Below are positions 21,884 through 33,227 of a stretch of 64,000 nt of DNA, in pieces. A program made the translations under genes and the position numbers. Origin of the DNA: Perkinsus marinus ATCC 50983 (Eukaryota > Perkinsozoa > Perkinsida > Perkinsidae); contig NW_003205208.1 of the NCBI RefSeq assembly GCF_000006405.1, positions 72,551 to 136,550 on the forward strand. The letters are read 5' to 3'. The notes beneath the pieces were generated by a model, which was not told where the DNA came from, made no database searches, and saw only the letters and a program-made list of their open reading frames with translations. Positions within the stretch are counted from its first letter, which is position 1. Each line of letters begins with the position of its first letter.

Positions 21884-24800
21884 TCACACAAGATTCCACA
21901 AAGCATCAATCGTGTCACCATCGCGTAACCGCGCCACCGCCAGGCCCAACTCGGGACTATACACAGGCTCCCTGGCAGCTTCCAATCACCCACGTGCGCA
22001 CAGCGAAGATTTCTCCCTACCTATACCCGTCGAGCTCGCCATCAGGATGATACAGCATACTAGGATCGCCCTCTTGCTCGGGCGCCGACCCAACGCGATC
22101 AAGGAGCTTCTCAAAACCAATCTCCTCGTCGATTTCCACGTCTTCTTCGAACCGTTGTAGCGGCGCTGGGGTCGCTAGCAGCTGAAATTAGTTGTTTTGT
22201 GGCGCGTGACAGATTCCCAAGAAATGCTCTCACCTGGCCAGCACCTGAGAATGTGAAATGTTCACCCGAGGCAATGGAAAGATTCACATGAGGTCCACAG
22301 TGAAAAGATTCACATTAGGTCCACAGTACAAAGATTCACATGAGGTTCACCGGATAAAGATACACAAGAGGTCCACAGAGTGACCATCCTCACCTCCATG
22401 ATTAACATTCTGTCCTCCAATTGGCTTTTCAATCGACACTTCGACTCCGAAAATCGGCGACTGCATATCAAATGTCTAGCGGAGCGAAGCAGATTCCCAC
22501 CAACCTCTGCAAAAAGCTGATGAATCTTTTCAAGTTGTTGATGCATTCTTTTGAGTTCTTCTATGGGGTCCAGACGGAAACCCAAGACATACGCTCCAGC
22601 TGAAATCAATTGAACATGGTAAAGTTGCATAAAATTGTGTTACCGCAATTTATACAACAACAAGCGTTTCACCCCTTTCCATCAAGTCGGATGTGGATTT
22701 CGTCTCATGTCGCGCTGGAATAGTCGGTTCAGTGTTGGAGTAGGAATATATGTAATCGCTTTCCTCAGCTGCTGAGCTCAGGAGTTTCCTATACAGTGTT
22801 GGAGTAGGAATATATATAATCGCTTTCCTCAGCTGCTGAGCTCAGGAGTTTCCTATACAGTATTGGAGTAGGAATATATATAATCGCTTTCCTCAGCTGC
22901 TGAGCTCAGGAGTTTCCTATACAGTGTTGGAGTAGGAATATATGTAATCGCTTTCCTCAGCTGCTGAGCTCAGGAGTTTCCTATACAGTGTTGGAGTAGG
23001 AATATATGTAATCGCTTCCCTCAGCTGCTGAGCTCAGGAGTTTCCTATACAGTGTTGGAGTAGGAATATATGTAATCGCTCTCCTCAGCTGCTGAGCTCA
23101 GGAGTTTCCTATACAGTGTTGGAGTAGGAATATATGTATTCGCTTTCCTCAGCTGCTGAGCTCAGGAGTTTCCTATACAGTGTTGGAGTAGGAATATATG
23201 TATTCGCTTTCCTCAACTGAGCTCAGGAGTTTATATAAGGATTAGCGTAGGAATGTACAGTGAAAACCAATGAGAGTTTCCTTAAAATTTTCATATCGTC
23301 GGCCACACATGTAGTTCGCCATGTGCGTATTTTTCCACACTGATTCGGATTCGCAACAGATTCACTCGAGGATTAAAATAAATACAGCAGTTGTTGCATG
23401 CTGTAATAATTGAAAAATAGTAAAAAGTAATAAATGCAAAATTGCATAATTTTGTAATCATTCAACGAAAAAAACTTCTTCGAGATGGATGGGGTACACG
23501 AGTATACCATAAATTTGCCAAATATCGTTCCTTCGCCCACGCACACCCTCGAGAATCGGCATAAAGGCACTATACGACTACACAGGGTGCCGAGTTGAGG
23601 AGAAGCTATCATATACCCTTAGAAAGCCCTCTTCGGGATCTACATCTTATTCATCGAATGTAATGGTGCAGAGGCGTCGGTGACACCCTGTAGATGTGTA
23701 TGATATAGGCAAACATGAATACATATAGTTCGCTTACCTCCTCGAAAGGTATTCACAACCAATGCCTTGCCGAATTTAGAGTTTTTCAACGACACCGAGC
23801 GCTGAAAATCCACAATCATGGTAATCTCATGAATGAGCATTACGATCTGTATATAGGGCATCGATACGTTGAATGACTCGGCCAAAGCGGCGTACCACAC
23901 CGCGCGCACCTTCATCCGAATTCGATGATCACACACCATAGACTTACATTAGTGATGACCATGGTGCCGAGGTTGCCTTGATCAGTTGAGAGGTTCCACA
24001 CTCCGGCAATTGTGTCGTACATTTTTTCGCCCGGCAGCAGAACGAGTTCTTGCTCGCGCACGATGGAGGCTCTTGAGTTGAACTCAGTGTGACGAGAAAA
24101 TATGAAAATTGTGAGGAAATTTTCAGATATCATTGTTGTTGATTTCTTTATGTTCCTTGATACGAATTTCTTTGATTAGTGAGGAAACTCCTCTAAGCTC
24201 AGCTGAGGAAAGCGAACACATATTTCTACTCCAACATCGGTCACTCGTTTGCGAGTCATCACCTTAGAGTGAGCTCTCGATAGAGGCGTGACGTGTCGTA
24301 CGCTTTATACACAGATTGAATCGTGGTGAAAATACGAGGTGAATAATAAACCAACGAAGTGAAGATAAACTCAAACCTCTGCCCGGCGTACCTGACTTGG
24401 GAGAAATAGTCTGCCCAGTGTTGGAATATATTTTCATAACACACGATTAAGAGTAGAAGTGAATAGAAACCAGCAAGAATTTCCCAGAATTTTCATATTT
24501 CGATAACAATAATTATAGTGAAATATATAAAAATATAAATGAAAATTAGGAGTTCGAGAAAAATATAACAAATAAATAGCCGACGCATTCATCAAGGGGA
24601 GGGGGGGTCTGGGGGCCCACTTCTTCACCGTCGATACAGCGGAAGATCGCGGCAAATCGCACTAGGTAGTGACATTCACGGGTGGTGAATCCCAGGCTAT
24701 ACCATAATAATGGCAACTACGCCTGGTTCGAAGGGTGCCGCTCCAGAAGAAGAAGATATAGTCGACGGAATAGAATCAGTGAAACACAACTATGATATGA

Positions 24801-26271
24801 AATTAAATGAATCTATATATAATAAATATCACCAACACACATAGTTAATCACGTGCATATTTTCCCACACTGGTTAAGTGCAATTCTATTCGGACTAATA
24901 GGAGTTCCGAGATTCGGTGATTTAACTACGTCGAGACCTCACTAAATAGAGGTATAGGATGCCCTGGTCTATCATTAAGACTTAGAAAACATACTATGGT
25001 TACACCTTAATTCGATTCACTATGTTTTAACATAGTTTATCGATTCGCATCGTTGCAGAACTACATATTGCATTTCCGGTGTGCATGCGTGCATTGCATG
25101 ACAAAGTTCGATGAATGTAGTTTCACCCGTTTTACGTGAAGTGGCGTCGTAAAACTCGGTGAAAAACGCGATATTCACACTATGCAGTAGTCGTGAAATA
25201 TGTTTCCCACTAGAGTGGTGAAACTCCAATACATATCGTTAATCCTGATACTCTCAAAAACGACAGCGATTCGCCTCAACCCTCTGAAGAACTTACTTCG
25301 TCATTATGAACACCGCTTGGGTATCACCCCGCAACTTGCTGTTGACCATCTTGACGTTAATGTCTTGCACACACTTCCAACCGATAGAGAGGTTTGCTCT
25401 AACAAAAGAGCTCGTGTTAGAAGATGTCTTCACCGAGATGATATCACCGAGATTTATTTTTTGCGGTCACCCACATTACTCTCAAGTTGGTCACAATCAT
25501 CACGCCGCGATCGCCGTTATTTCCCTGAAAATTTCAAGTCGCTGAGAAACGGTATATTTTACTCCGTGGAAATCAAGCCATGGCTTGCTAAAACTATTGC
25601 AGTTGAAAACTTATTTCACAATTCTCTTCGCGGAAAACAATTGTGTTATCGGTGGTCGCGGAAATATATTTACAAGTCGTATCACGCCACTTCACGTTAA
25701 ACGGGTGAAACTGCATTCATACTAGTCTAATAGTAAACATGAGATTCACATATTCGTATTACTTGGAGTTTCACCACCCTATTGATACTAAAAAACACTA
25801 TGACATATCACCGCGAATATCGCGTTTTTCGCCGAGTTTTACGACGCCACTTCACGTTAAACGGGTGAAACTGCATTTATATTAGTTTAAGAGTAAACAT
25901 GAGATTTACATATTTGCATTCAATGGAGTTTCACCACCCTAGCGATATTAAAAAAATACTAATGAAACATATATTTCACGACTACTGCATATCACCACGA
26001 ATATCGCGTTTTTCACCGAGTAGAACGGGTGAAACTCCAATAATATGATTATACTCACTTTAGTGTCTTCAACAGCGTTAATCGTATCGATCTCGTGCTC
26101 ACCCCTGAGGTAATATTCACAACTGTTTTGAATCTCATAATTTCACCTTCTTAGTTTTAACGCGCCACTGGACAGATCGAATCGGATCTCGGCGTCTTGC
26201 CAAATTGAGCTCGTGGTTTCTACTGTTGATGAAGACCTCCTTCTGGGTGGCTCCATAACAGTATCGGACAT
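21884..26271 (-). CDS. BBS5: BBS5, BBSome subunit, 13 exons
   Basis: BBS5 is a phosphoinositide-binding PH-like subunit of the BBSome, which moves membrane proteins in cilia, so this organism has or had a flagellum. Exons are 26271-26147, 26104-26059, 25524-25448, 25398-25297, 24391-24263, 24071-23948, 23909-23844, 23801-23738, 22599-22505, 22460-22394, 22244-22234, 22181-22021 and 21956-21884. They total 1140 nt (379 residues) with all phases matching. Diagnostic blocks are IWQDAEIRFDLSSGALK, GNNGDRGVMIVTNLRVMW, QRFEFIFTSLV, GVWNLSTDQGNLGTMVITN, AYVLGFRLDPIEEL, SPIFGVEVSIEKP and ELGLAVARLRDGDTIDALW. One exon is only 11 nt. The introns hold a 64-bp tandem array, MITE-1 and MITE-2 copies, and several shared-family introns. 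Human BBS5 is slightly shorter. Confidence 0.95.
22182..22233 (-). mobile_element. GTGGCGCGTGACG-type intron, reverse orientation, 52 nt
   Basis: It contains TGTCACGCGCCACAAAACAA in the coding direction, the reverse complement of the block in MPP intron 7. It lies between the 11-nt exon and exon 12. Confidence 0.7.
22245..22393 (-). repeat. BBS5 intron made of tandem hairpin-introner-like units
   Basis: In the coding direction, units of about 30 nt of the form GTGGACCTCATGTGAATCTT repeat four times. The unit resembles the 5' half of the hairpin introner (GTGGACCTGTTTCGTATCTT). Confidence 0.65.
22461..22504 (-). mobile_element. GCGGAGCGAAGC-type intron, reverse orientation, 44 nt
   Basis: It contains TGCTTCGCTCCGCTAGACAT and ends ATATGCAG. 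Splicing gives LFAE-SPIFGVEV, matching BBS5. The intron at 46396-46445 has TTGCTTCGCTCCGCTAGAAT. Confidence 0.7.
22730..23242 (+). repeat. Eight-copy 64-bp tandem array of the MITE-2 end
   Basis: Units start at about 22731, 22795, 22859, 22923, 22987, 23051, 23115 and 23179, exactly 64 bp apart. Each has CAGTGTTGGAGTAGG, a CTCAGCTGCTGAGCTCAG palindrome and a GAGTTTCCTATA end. The last copy continues into the rest of a MITE-2 element, which ends with CCACACTG at about 23341. Confidence 0.9.
24075..24238. mobile_element. MITE-2 copy forming most of BBS5 intron 5
   Basis: It runs from CAGTGTGACGAGAAAATATG to TTCTACTCCAACA, reverse orientation on the plus strand. The following exon begins within a few bases of its CACACTGAG end. 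Confidence 0.65.
25116..26040. mobile_element. Several MITE-1 copies in BBS5 introns
   Basis: Copies or pieces run at about 25116-25230, 25676-25712, 25763-25872 and 25923-26040. All show GTTTCACC ends, TTTTACG/CGTTAAAACGGG blocks and ACCCTAGTGATAT- or ATATCACTAG-like edges. Confidence 0.7.
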
Positions 26272-26709
26272 TATCAGTGCTCAGTTTCCTCTCTAACTAT
26301 CCGCACGTAAAAGTGTAGTGAAAAAATGAACAAAAATTTTCATATTGTTAAGCTCTCAGTGTTGGGGGAATATATGTTCGCTTTCCTCAGCTGAGCTCAG
26401 AAATTTTACGAAAATCAAAAATAATTTCCACATTGTCACTTAGTTAGACATGCGCGTATTTCCAACACTAATTTCAACTCTCAATTTCGGGAGTACGTCA
26501 TTTTTCTGTACAGAAATCCGAAAATTGACGCGGTAGCTCAACTCGACCAAAAAACGCTAGTCCACACGAAACAGCAAATATATCAGCAGTAATGACAGCA
26601 GACTCCGAAACTTGACAAAGGCCGTTTCTGTCGCCAACAACAACCCCAATAGAATCAAAACCACTTCGTTACGGTAGACAACAGAGTGCAATAGGAAACC
26701 AATATGGCG
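26272..26709. other. Short intergenic stretch with a MITE-2 copy
   Basis: Between the V-ATPase C stop and the BBS5 start, a MITE-2 copy lies at about 26358-26470, with TTCGCTTTCCTCAGCTGAGC and a terminal CCAACACTA. Confidence 0.5.
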
Positions 26710-28678
26710 CTATCGAGTTGAATAACATTCCAGTGCTCTAAGCGCTGGTATTCTTGGTAGAAAGAAGCGGAGCGAAACTCAGCGACACATAGGGATAATA
26801 TTCACCGCTGCCTTCCTCCTGAGACAAACCACAAATCAGCAACAATACAGTTTCGCTTCACGTAAAACGAGTTTAATTTCACTTACATCAGTAGCAGCGC
26901 TTCCCTGCTGTTTCTCAGCCTTTGCACCAGAGAGGTAGTTCTTGCCAAACAAGCCACTACTCGAAAAGACGTCCATGAGCTCACTGCGGAGCTTCATAGG
27001 CTTCGCCTGAGATTTCTTCCCGACCACTGCGATGAATGCCGCGAAATTCGGTGGCACTCCAAAGCGGAGAACAGCTTCCACAAAAGTTCGCATCGCTTTC
27101 AGATGCATCCACCCAACGATAGTGTCGGAAAACGCAGCAGCACATACCCTAACACGATTTCGCTTAAAACTCAGAGTTAATCTATTATCTTACCTCTTGA
27201 GAAAAGCCTCTTGCTTCTTCACTTCGCTTTCCATATGGGCCTTGGCGTTCTGCAGCTCGTCGTACTTGGTAGCATCGTAGGTGAAATCACGGCAGTTGAA
27301 GCGAGCGTGTCGCATGTTGTTGGCGAACTCCTCGACACTGTTTTTGAAAACCACCACTCTGTACAGCTTGGCACCATCTTTATCAGTAGGCAAGTTCAGA
27401 GGCGAGGCCGATTGAGGCACCACTTTAGTAGCAGCCGATTCGTATTTACTCAAAAAGTCCTGGTCCTGTCCGCGGGGAACAACCACGACGACAGTAGTGA
27501 GATGCTCGGTCTCAACGAAATCGCCTTCGCGCACACTGTTGGGGGTAATGACATCTGTCAAGTCGCGCTGAGCATACGAGCCGGATTCCTGAGGAAAATA
27601 TATATGTGAAATTTCAGAAGAAAATGAGACCAGGGGGAGAATAAAAAATCGAAAAAAGAAAAGAACAAAAAAATAAAAACTGAGAGAAAATGAAAAACCT
27701 AAGGAAAAAATAAAATGAATATAAGATGAAGAGGAAATAGGAGAATAAAAATAAGAAAAGAGAAGAAATTAAAACTGAGAAAGAGTAGAGAGAAAATGAC
27801 AAAAAAATAAAAACATCTGAGAAAAATATAAAATGAATATAAGATAAAGAGAAAATAGGAGAATAAAAAGCGCGAAAAAAACAAAAAACAGAAAAAAATA
27901 AAAAGTTTTTATTGAAAACTGAGAAAGAATAAAGAGAGGAAAATGAGAAAAAATAAAAAAACTTGAGGAAAAATAAAATTAATACAAGATAAAGAGGAAA
28001 TAGAAAAGCGAAAAAATACAAAAAATACAAAAAAAATACAAAATAAAAAATAAAAAATAAAAAAATAAAGAAGAAAAGAGACAGAGATGTATATAAACTT
28101 ACTTTCTTGCTCATTTGAGAGTACTGTGTCTTGAGGTCCGAATAAGCTTGGCTCTTCGACTTCACCTCCTCATCGAGCTTTTGAATACTCGTCAACAACA
28201 GACTGAGGTTGTCCTGAATGTTCCTGGTGCGGGGGAACTTGGCGTCATCCCAGTGGAATTTGGTGATGTACTCCTCTGCAGATAGTGACGCTCTCTGAGA
28301 GACGACCTTGAACTCAGTGTTGGGGTCGAGCTCGAGCAGCTGCCTCTCGATACGGCGAAGGACGGCTTCTACCTGAGGGGAAATTAGGGAGTTGATGATG
28401 ATGATAGTTGCCTTACTTGAGAGTCTTGTTTGGAAAGGTCATCTACTAGTCTGATGAGAGAATCAAAGGAGCCGAATTTGAGGTTCTCGGGCACGTCAAA
28501 CCTGTGGAATAATTGCAGTGGTAAAAGTTGCATAAACTTCTTCTCACTTGTAAACAGCATCACAATACTTGTTCTTCTCACACACTCTAGACTGCAAAAC
28601 AGTGTGGATGAGCTCCTTGGGCTCGTCAGCCGATGAACAGGCCAAGATGAGATATGGTTGAATCGTGGAAGACGACAT
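26710..28678 (-). CDS. V-type ATPase V1 subunit C, 6 exons
   Basis: Subunit C joins the V1 and V0 parts of the proton pump that acidifies vacuoles and endosomes. Exons are 28678-28548, 28501-28417, 28372-28103, 27588-27194, 27148-26887 and 26820-26710: 1254 nt, 417 residues, near the family length. Family blocks are KFGSFDSLIRLVDDLSKQDS, EYITKFHWDDAKFP, RVVVFKNSVEEFANNMRHAR, FNCRDFTYD, WMHLKAMRTFVEAVLRFGVP and GLFGKNYLSGAKAE. The product ends after GEYYPYVSLSFAPL with a 15-residue tail (SLPRIPALRALECYS and two more). Intron 3 is a purine-rich repeat. Confidence 0.95.
27600..28095. repeat. Purine-rich repetitive intron
   Basis: Almost 500 bp of the plus strand is A and G, with a loose repeat of about 130 bp: AATATAAGATGAAGAGGAAA, AATATAAGATAAAGAGAAAA and AATACAAGATAAAGAGGAAA. 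The coding strand is therefore pyrimidine-rich throughout the intron. Confidence 0.8.
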
Positions 28679-29202
28679 TTTAATGCACTACAACGACAAT
28701 AACAGTCTAATAGCAGCGACGAGCTTAAGAGCCATGCTCAGCAACTTAGTCTTCACTTCGCGCGCGCCCATCTAATCGATAAGAAAACTCACCAAAGATT
28801 CTATCGAACGGAGTAATAGTATGGGAATCTGCGCAGCTTGTCTAGCAAACGAGATAGAAGATTCATGCAATCCTACTATTCTTCCTCACAAGCACCCCTC
28901 GTGCCGAAGTCGACTTGAGACTGATGAACTCTCCTCGACGTTTATACCCGAGTAAAAACGTTGCTGAAACGATTTTGTCTCGGAGGTGGTGCCAGCAAAC
29001 GACCACAGAGGGATTGAAAACTCGCCCTTTTTAATGGTGTATTCTATTGTTGATTATTCAACTCGCACTCATTAAAGTACTTCACTGGGAAAATAATGTT
29101 GTGCATTTAGGTCAATTCTATTGTGGAGTTTTTCGTGCATCTCGTTGGTGGTCGGATGGAGAGAAAGTAAGGTGGTTTGGGCGGAGGAGGAGGAGGGATA
29201 GT

Positions 29203-29248
29203 ATCTTGAGGTTGAGCATGCAAGATTCAAAATAGGTCCGGATAGGGT
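29203..29248 (+). mobile_element. Hairpin-type introner upstream of the PDZ-like gene
   Basis: It reads GTATCTTGAGGTTGAGCATG, then AAGATTCAAAATAGGTCC, and ends GGATAG. This is the full element in reverse orientation with GT and AG at its ends, probably a 5' UTR intron. Confidence 0.6.
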
Positions 29249-29298
29249 ACATCGACCGATTATCGATCAACAGCTCATATTGTTAACAACTTTTACAA

Positions 29299-30691
29299 AT
29301 GGGAAACACACTCGCGTCTATCGAGTCCGACCCGAGGGTCTCCAGGCTAGAGACTTTCAGTAGCAACATGTTCGACCAGTGCTGCCGACGACCCGACTCT
29401 TCCGAGTGGCTTAATGAAGTTACAGTAGTGGCAGACAATGGTAATGATATTCATACCACACCAAAGGCAACTCCTACGATCGTCGCTACGCCAAGTACTC
29501 CCTCTATCATTGGAAAGCAGGAGGAAGGTAATACATAAGCAAAGACCTCCAACCGGTAGTGCTGATCTCAGGTCGATCAGTAGGTGGAGTAGAAGACAGG
29601 GAAGTAACGCAAACTGTAGAGGTAGGCCCTTTCGAAACAGACGTCTACGTCCACTGCCTCTTGCTTACTTCATTTCTCCGTAAAAATTATCTGAGGAGCT
29701 CGGGTGTTTCAGAGGTCGCATTATGCATGTGTTTGTGGCGAGAGGACAAATCTGAGGAAATTTTATGAAATTCTTGCTGGTTATTTGTACACTAATTCTA
29801 CTTTAATTTGCCGACTTCTGTAATGAGCTCTAGAAACTCCTGATCTTGGCTGAGGAAAGTGAACATACATTCCCACACTGCTTCTGTGCTGAAGAGGAAA
29901 CCCGAACGAATCTCACAAGATGTCTCGGCTCGAAAATTATTATCAAAATAAACGGCATTCGAAGTGAATTGAAGTTGAGTTGATGATGGAGTTTTACTCT
30001 TTGATCGATTGGGTTATGAAACGAAACTGTCAATGACTGGAATTATCAATTTCTTGTCAGTGTTGAAGTATATGTTTGGTTTTCTGAGCTGACTTCAGGA
30101 GTTTCTGCATTACCATGAAAATTCACACACGGTTTAGGTTAGAAGTGTACAACTTGTTATCATTGTTGTACAAATTGCTTTGCTATTGATTACTCCTATA
30201 CTAGAAAAACCGGCAGTAATTTCCTGTTGCATAAGCGACAATTTGTTTTACATTATCAGATCACAGCGTTCGAAGGTGTGTTAGAGGAAGACCATGATGA
30301 CGATGTAGCGGATGAGCGAGAAGGGGCTGCCGACGAGGACATAGAAGCGGACTGTTTCAAGATTGACATCCAGGTAGTATCTTATGTTCACCTGAGTAAG
30401 ATATAAAATAGGTCCGCTTTTTGTCAGAGGATACCTGGTGTTCGTCTCGGTATAGATGTGGACCATAGCGATCCTCGATGGTTGGTGGTGGATCGAGTTA
30501 CGCCGGAGGGATCTATTGATCTTTGGAATAGAAAAGCTCCTCCGGGACAGAAACTTCAGAAAGGCGACATTATTGTACGTGTGAATGACGTGCGAATGGA
30601 CGCGATGCGCATGGTAGAACAATGTCAAGCATCTAGTGTACTCCATATGTGGGCTAAACGACCTAAGCTCATCCGTTCCTTATCGAATTGA
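29299..30691 (+). CDS. Putative N-myristoylated PDZ-like protein, 4 exons
   Basis: The start MGNTLASIES fits an N-myristoylation signal (Gly2, Ser/Thr at position 6-7). A low-complexity Thr/Pro stretch and an acidic stretch (LEEDHDDDVADEREGAADED) follow. The last exon encodes a PDZ-like unit: IPGVRLGIDVDHSDPRWLVV, then VTPEGSID, then LQKGDIIVRVNDVRM. Exons are about 29299-29527, 29567-29601, 30261-30373 and 30428-30691; the junctions at 30373/30428 are firm. A membrane-attached scaffold is the natural reading, but the partner is unknown. The intron at 30374-30427 is a hairpin introner. Confidence 0.7.
30374..30427 (+). mobile_element. Hairpin-type introner, reverse orientation, 54 nt
   Basis: It opens GTAGTATCTTATGTTCACCT, has the second arm AGTAAGATATAAAATAGGTCC, and ends TTTTTGTCAG. 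The flanking frames join as KIDIQ-RIPGVRLG. Confidence 0.8.
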
Positions 30692-30993
30692 TGGTAGTGG
30701 GCATTTTTCATGCTACAACATTATTATCAATTTCTCGGATTTGCGACCCACAATTTTCTCTAAGTACATGTTGCTAATGACTGCTGATCTATTTTCCAAT
30801 ACTTGATATCATACTAATCGCCTTGCGACCCACTCTTGGCATTGTCCATTGAATCGGAGTGTTGCTGATCGTCCCCATTTATATTCTCTGTATAACTAAT
30901 GTCTAGTTATTGACAATAGTAATATATTACCCCTCATAAACACTATTCTTGTGTTGGTTTAATATCAATACAGTGTGGACCAGAAAGGATAAT

Positions 30994-33133
30994 AATGTTC
31001 TCAACAGATGGAGACGACGCAGGAGAGGATCTTTATGCTGATCTCACACCCGATGCTGATGAAAATAGCGGAGTAGAGGAGGGAAAGGTAATATGGACTT
31101 TGGCTTGAATCGCTAGGTGAACGAACCTTCTCGTGTGTAGATGATAATCATGTAACGTTGTCCGTTTATGAATATAAGCATTATGATATAGACCTCAGGC
31201 ATAGCGGCCCCATTCACCAAATAGATCCCTCAGTGTTTTAGACCTTGGGCATAATGACCCCATTCGTCAAGTAGATTTCTCAAAGGTATAGATCTTGGGC
31301 ATGGTGACCCCATTAGTCAAGTCGATTCCTTAATGGTATAGACCTTGGGCATAGTGACCCCATTCGCCAAATAGATTTCTCAATGTTATAGACCTTTGGC
31401 ATAGTGACCCCATTCGTCAAGTAGATTCCTCAAAGGCATACATCTCGGGCATAGTGACCCCATTCGTCAAGTAGATTTCTCTATGGTATAGACCTTGGGC
31501 ATAGTGACCCCATTGTAATCACCCGCAGGCGCCCTATGCAATATATCACTAAAATTGGAACTGTAAATCTCCTCACATCTACGGTATTAGAAAATACGGA
31601 TAATATCGAATATTCTCCTCCACATCTGCACATCACTGTGTATGAATCTCTGTATCTTAATGGTATAGACCTCGAGCATAGCGGCCCTTTTCAGGCATAG
31701 CGGCCCCATTGCCATGACATAAGAAATTTACTTACCGTACATCACATCGACGGTATAAGAAAATACAGATATATTCGGATATTTCTCCTTCCCTATATAA
31801 ACACGTCACTGTGTATGAGTCTCTGTATCTTCATGGTATAGACCTCGGGCATAGCGGCCCCTCTCGGGCATAGCGGCCCCTCTCGAGCATAGCGGCCCCT
31901 CCATTGTAACGAATATCCCCCATTATACCCACTATATGTCGGCACTATAGTGATATTCATATAATCACATAGTATATTTTTATCTTATTGAAGGTATAGG
32001 GAAAATTAGAATTAATTGTATAGATATATTCCATAACTATATACGGATAATACCATTGATTAAATATCATCATTATACATATTGTGCATTATGTAAGCAC
32101 TATTAGGTGCCCTCGTCATCGCCCACATCATCAGCAGCAGCATTACCGCATATATTCGACCCTCTCTTTAAGGAGGTATTTGTATTGAGTAAAATAGCGG
32201 ATTCTATCATCACACCATCGACACCGAGTACGGTGAGGAAGAAGAAGAGGAGGATTACTAACTATACTCCAACTGCTGGGGAGGGGGAAGATGAGAATGA
32301 CGAGGAAGAGATTCTATTGAGTGAGTTCCATACCGACTGCTTCGTGGTTGATGTTTTTTCGATCAAAAGCTAAAGGATATAGTGGTGAGAATACCAAGCT
32401 CAGCTGCGAAAAGCAAACGCAAATTTCAAATTCGATCAGTTGTTCTCGAAAAAGTTTTTTGAAATTGAAGACTCTTAATCTTCTTAACAGTGGTTATGAT
32501 ATCCTCATTATGCAATTGCTATATAAATCGTTTCGGAACAGGGCGATTATACCTCGTATTAACTGGAATAATCTATGCACGATTATGTCGATTCGCAACA
32601 ATTGCTCAGATCGGCCCATTTTCGTCGGAATTCCCAGTGCGGTTGGTGATCTCCACGATCATGATATAGCGCGAGTTCGGGTTGTCATCAATCTCCCCAA
32701 ATCGACTACGGAAGCATCGCTTCGCTCGAAGTTTCACACCACTGCGGGCCCGACCAAATCCATACGAATGGTCGTTGGCGATTTTGAGACGGGCGAATTT
32801 GGTGGTTCTGCTGTTGTTGAATTCACCCAGGCGAAAGATGCTGAGAAACTTAGCGGAGCGAAGCTCGATGATGGCATTATTGTAAGACGACCAACAGCGA
32901 AGGAATGGGTCGCTCTCGGTGAGGGAGATTGGCCTGGGCTTTCCTATGGGCGAATCGATCCCGAAATACAAAAAAGTAATACTTTTCTACGGTGTTCTTA
33001 TTTGATTGCGTTTATTTCAGGTTTGTGTTCACCGAGTCCGGAATCACAGAAAAGTTCGGTTCGTCCTTCTGAAGGGTCTTGGGCGAGCGTTTTTGCCGGA
33101 CAAAATTCAGCGCGATGGTCACAACGCGTTTAA
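30994..33133 (+). CDS. RRM-domain RNA-binding protein, 4 exons
   Basis: The first exon (30994-31088) encodes an acidic start with DLYADLTPDADENSG. The second (32108-32320) ends in acidic residues after a basic KKKRR patch. The third (32607-32974) holds one RRM: VRVVINLP matches RNP2 and GSAVVEFTQAKDAEKLSG covers RNP1 and the last helix. The fourth (33021-33133) is Ser-rich. The product is about 260 residues, probably nuclear and involved in mRNA processing. The acidic N-terminus followed by one RRM recalls CPSF6-like proteins, but that is only resemblance. The first intron is about 1 kb and contains the GGCATAGYGRCCCC repeat. The final exon is less certain, as another frame is partly open there. 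Confidence 0.7.
31195..31915 (+). repeat. GGCATAGYGRCCCC tandem repeat, locus 2 (intronic)
   Basis: At least seven units of about 50 bp share GGGCATAGTGACCCCATTCG and TGGTATAGACCTT, followed by looser copies to 31915. The core matches the repeats at 10.9-11.3 kb and 61.0-61.5 kb. Confidence 0.9.
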
Positions 33134-33227
33134 TAATTTTGTGTACGATTCTACTGACGTTTCTACGCTGATTTTGTGTTGGCTTCTGAGTCGTTATAAA
33201 CTGAAGGGAAAGATTTCGTTCATTTTC

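Noticed and set aside
22730-23242. CRISPR-like array
   Set aside because: The units are direct 64-bp repeats with no unique spacers, and the unit is the end of a dispersed element in a eukaryotic intron.
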